A stretch of 9,831 nucleotides of DNA from assembly GCA_027080125.1 (NCBI GenBank), contig JALWSW010000001.1:1-9831 (forward strand). The letters run 5' to 3'. Within the stretch, counting starts at the first letter, position 1; each line of letters opens with the position of its first letter. This document shows positions 7,420 to 9,831 of the stretch, in pieces. The stretch is from Campylobacterales bacterium (GTDB taxonomy: Bacteria; Campylobacterota_A; Desulfurellia; JAADFJ01). Below the pieces are notes generated by a model. The model worked only from the letters and a program-made list of their open reading frames with translations, did not search any database and was not told where the DNA came from. A program made the position numbers and the translations under genes.

Positions 7420-9774
7420 TCAGAAGACAAAAGAAATCAGATGAAAAATCTCAGAATATAGATAATGGAAAGAGATCTGCAATGTTATAGGTGATATAAA
7501 ATAAACAAGTAATAAAAATTCAAGGATACACAACAACACAAATGAAAATAATTTAATCAGACGCATCCCCTTTTTCTTTTTGGTGGCTTCTTTATCTTTG
7601 TTTTTATCCATTATTTTTCGTACAATTAGTCCAATTACGAAACTAAATATAATTGCAAAAATAAGCAGGATAATGTCAATCGTGCTTTTATGATGGCTAA
7701 AATTACCCACATTCATGCCTAAAAATCCTGCTACCAAGCTTGGGGGCAGCAGATAGTAGCCGATTTTAGTCAGCATGTCCATTTGATTATTTCTCTTTTT
7801 TTCCACCCTAAATTTTATGTAATTATCAAGCTCCTCGATTTCTCTGTCAAAATCCTTTATCATCGTCTCGATTTTCATAACAGAGAATGCTTTCTCAAAC
7901 AGCTCTATACCTTGCTCTTGAGGCGTTATCTCCCTGAAATAAAGTCCGTTGAGAAATTCCAGGTATTCCTTATAAACTTTCTGGCTATCATTGTGTATTT
8001 TTTCGTCAGGCTCACCTTCTCTGATATTCTCAACGATTTTTTGCACCTTACCTGATAGATAAATCACCATTGCCCTATACATCAAAAGCAGCATCATAAC
8101 TTTGTAATAAATGGTTTTTGCATGGACCATCATCAAATCCCAACTGCTGATTCCCACAAATGAATATCGCGAAATGCCCCAGAGTGTTCCGTATTCAATC
8201 CATCTGTCGTATGTGGCGTTTTCAATTAAATTGCCGCAGGCTATTTTGCTTTGACAGGTCTTATCTTTTCCATCAACAAACACAAATTTATACCACCAAT
8301 CATCAGATAGATAACCGTATTGCCGCTTTTTTTCATCAAAGTTTTTTAAATGAGGTATGATCTTTTCGTTTCTATCCAAAACAAAGCTCACAACAAACAT
8401 TCTGTCATCAATAATAGGTTTTATGGATCTGCCCACAAACTCTTCAATAAAGCCGGGAATCATCTTTTGCTCTATGTCGCTCATACTATTGTTTTTAATA
8501 TTTTTGAAACGCAAAAATTCTTCGCTTACCGGTTTGTTGCCATCTATGCTCAAGGTTATTTTATCTGCCAAAAAGCTGTTTTTTGTTTGATCAATTCCGG
8601 AGTTTTCATCCAGAAATTGCGGATAAACACGCCTTCCAAAATCATTTATCAGCAATATGTCATTATAGGAATACTCAAAATTCTGCAGATGAAACGACAA
8701 AATACCGATGCTTTTGTTAAATATGCTGAGGGTTATCTTTTCAAGCTCCAGCGTAAAACTCTTTTTATTTTCGTTTTCATTGCCGATAACATCGATTGTA
8801 TATTCTCCTTTGTGAAAGTTATAAATCTTGTTTTCTGTCAATTTCTGATTTTTTTTGTCATCATCACTGCCATAAAGCGCATATCGTATCTGCGGAAAGA
8901 AATATGCAAATTCGTTGTAGCTTGAAGTTTTATTGAAATTCAGTTTATCATCTACCCAGTTTCTGTTTGTGTCTTCTATTTTTTCGTTAAAATCATCCCA
9001 CTGTTTGATAACAAATGGAAACATAAAGATATGATTGCTTATAGCGGTCTTCATCTTAGCATATATCTCCTTCAAAACGGTTTTGTCGATTTTTCTATTT
9101 ACCCCGACAAATCCGAAACGGCCTCCGCCGCTAAAAGACGGAGCAATCTGTTTCTCTTTCAAGATAATTTTTAATTTTTTTATATCAAACCCGTAAAACA
9201 TTGTTAGCTTATCATTATATATGATATATTCAAGCCACCCCTTTTCAAAAAATATCCTATCGCATACCGGCGAGAAATGCTCATGATTAAAATATATAAT
9301 TTTTTTTAATTCAACATTCTCCGCAGCCTTTTCTTCCTCAGGCGATATGCTTTGGCATATTCTGTCCAGCCTTCTGATTTTTTTTATCCTTGCTATGCTC
9401 AAATTCATATCTAAAAGAGCAGGAATATATCCTGAATCATTTGCAGCAACCGCCTTTTCAAATCTGCTTAATCTATGACCTATAATTTCTGCAACTTGTT
9501 CAAGGCTTGTCGGACGGTCTGCATATTCATTGTGATGATCTATGAAAACGATATTCTCATCATTGATGCCCAAATCGTTTTCAAGTTCGACCGCATATAT
9601 CTTTTTGCCTTTAAAGCGCTCCAATTCTTCTTTGTAATTGCTGATTGCCGAGCCCCATTTCAGATTTTTATCAATCCATTTAATGCCATATCTGTCCAAG
9701 ATGCGTTTTATAACACACATTTCAAGATCGCAACCGCCCAATAAAAACAGTATCTGACCTACCTCCGCTATCAA
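7420..9774 (-). CDS. Fusion of a DHH/DHHA1 phosphoesterase (NrN-like) with a CorA-like membrane effector, probable type III CRISPR ancillary protein
   Basis: Numbering is from the outermost possible start, TTG 9774 (784 residues). Residues about 7-235 look like a DHH/DHHA1 phosphoesterase: LGGCDLEM (12-19) at motif I, VELE (62-65) at motif II, FIDHHN (77-82) as motif III, NDSGY (112-116) as motif IV and SGGGRFGFVG (215-224) as the DHHA1 glycine motif. Residues about 245-545 form a soluble region with FPF near 252-254 and W259. A long charged helical stretch (about 545-668) resembles the CorA stalk and includes a hydrophobic run at 557-573. The pore region follows: LLPPSLVAGFLGMNV with GMN at 686-688, then TM2 (about 698-719). 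An extra hydrophobic helix (740-763) follows a lysine-rich linker, which is unusual for CorA. In characterised type III systems CorA-type effectors respond to SAM-AMP and NrN, a DHH-type phosphodiesterase, degrades it; the fusion would join effector and off-switch. Function here is inferred; no cas genes are in the window. The true start is uncertain. Confidence 0.8.
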   Translation of the reverse strand: MIAEVGQILFLLGGCDLEMCVIKRILDRYGIKWIDKNLKWGSAISNYKEELERFKGKKIYAVELENDLGINDENIVFIDHHNEYADRPTSLEQVAEIIGHRLSRFEKAVAANDSGYIPALLDMNLSIARIKKIRRLDRICQSISPEEEKAAENVELKKIIYFNHEHFSPVCDRIFFEKGWLEYIIYNDKLTMFYGFDIKKLKIILKEKQIAPSFSGGGRFGFVGVNRKIDKTVLKEIYAKMKTAISNHIFMFPFVIKQWDDFNEKIEDTNRNWVDDKLNFNKTSSYNEFAYFFPQIRYALYGSDDDKKNQKLTENKIYNFHKGEYTIDVIGNENENKKSFTLELEKITLSIFNKSIGILSFHLQNFEYSYNDILLINDFGRRVYPQFLDENSGIDQTKNSFLADKITLSIDGNKPVSEEFLRFKNIKNNSMSDIEQKMIPGFIEEFVGRSIKPIIDDRMFVVSFVLDRNEKIIPHLKNFDEKKRQYGYLSDDWWYKFVFVDGKDKTCQSKIACGNLIENATYDRWIEYGTLWGISRYSFVGISSWDLMMVHAKTIYYKVMMLLLMYRAMVIYLSGKVQKIVENIREGEPDEKIHNDSQKVYKEYLEFLNGLYFREITPQEQGIELFEKAFSVMKIETMIKDFDREIEELDNYIKFRVEKKRNNQMDMLTKIGYYLLPPSLVAGFLGMNVGNFSHHKSTIDIILLIFAIIFSFVIGLIVRKIMDKNKDKEATKKKKGMRLIKLFSFVLLCILEFLLLVYFISPITLQISFHYLYSEIFHLISFVF
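9761..9766 (-). promoter_or_regulatory. Strong Shine-Dalgarno inside the nominal start of the CorA-DHH gene
   Basis: GGAGGT (9766-9761) lies 8-13 nt downstream of the outermost TTG codon (9774-9772), which itself has no Shine-Dalgarno. It is well spaced for an ATA codon at 9753-9751 (7 nt) and acceptable for CTG at 9750-9748 (10 nt). Either would begin the protein just before ILFLLGG, where a DHH domain would be expected to start. No in-frame ATG occurs before residue 19. Confidence 0.5.
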
Positions 9775-9790
9775 AAATCTGTAAATATAA

Positions 9791-9796
9791 ATTATA
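9791..9796 (-). promoter_or_regulatory. Predicted -10 element of the CorA-DHH gene
   Basis: A perfect TATAAT on the minus strand (9796-9791). The hexamer 17 nt upstream is TTTAAG, a poor -35. Transcription would begin near 9784, about 18 nt before the GGAGGT, which fits initiation at the internal non-ATG codons better than at TTG 9774. The rest of 9775-9831 is AT-rich and shows nothing else. Confidence 0.4.
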
Positions 9797-9831
9797 CATC
9801 AAATTATCACAAACTTAAACGACCGAACGCC

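Noticed and set aside
8350..8925. Open frame of 191 codons on the plus strand, opposite the CorA-DHH gene
   Set aside because: It is a shadow of the AT-rich antisense strand; no domain, no convincing ribosome binding site, and the minus-strand gene is clearly coding.
7344..9831. CRISPR array expected beside a type III effector
   Set aside because: No regularly spaced repeats are visible anywhere in the window; the only direct repeat nearby (CTGCGTT twice, 7385-7402) is too short and lacks a spacer of suitable size.

Overview
The window is AT-rich bacterial DNA from a Gram-negative organism: it carries a complete inner-membrane/periplasm/outer-membrane efflux assembly. Protein style (Lys/Ile-rich, many Phe/Tyr) and gene density fit a Campylobacterota- or Deferribacterota-like bacterium. 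That placement is a weak inference; no ribosomal or other taxonomic marker is present.

Layout. Positions 1-6033, all on the minus strand, hold one compact operon read from right to left: a TetR-family repressor, a periplasmic membrane fusion protein, a 1039-residue HAE1-type RND pump and an outer-membrane lipoprotein factor that runs off the left edge. Gaps are 3 nt and 1 nt, and the last two genes overlap by 11 nt, so the set is almost certainly cotranscribed and translationally coupled. A well-formed sigma70-type promoter precedes tetR, and a palindrome sits directly downstream of its -10 over the predicted transcription start. This suggests that the repressor shuts off itself and the pump together.

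Positions 6034-6257 are a divergent control region. A second promoter faces right, with a 10+10 bp inverted repeat across its -35 and spacer. It drives a 360-residue permease of the ArsB/NhaD/SLC13 (ion transporter) type at about 6261-7343, which starts at TTG.

Positions 7420-9774 on the minus strand hold the most unusual gene: a roughly 780-residue protein. Its N-terminal third is a divergent DHH/DHHA1 phosphoesterase and its C-terminal part is a CorA-like membrane module with a GMN motif. This architecture matches what is known of type III CRISPR ancillary effectors that respond to SAM-AMP (CorA) and the DHH-type phosphodiesterase that destroys the signal (NrN), here joined in one polypeptide. 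No cas gene or CRISPR array is visible; if there is one, it would be expected beyond the right edge. The gene has its own -10 element and no ATG at the expected start.

The pump operon and permease look like an ordinary export/ion-transport neighbourhood. The CorA-DHH fusion looks like a separate defence-related unit convergent with them.
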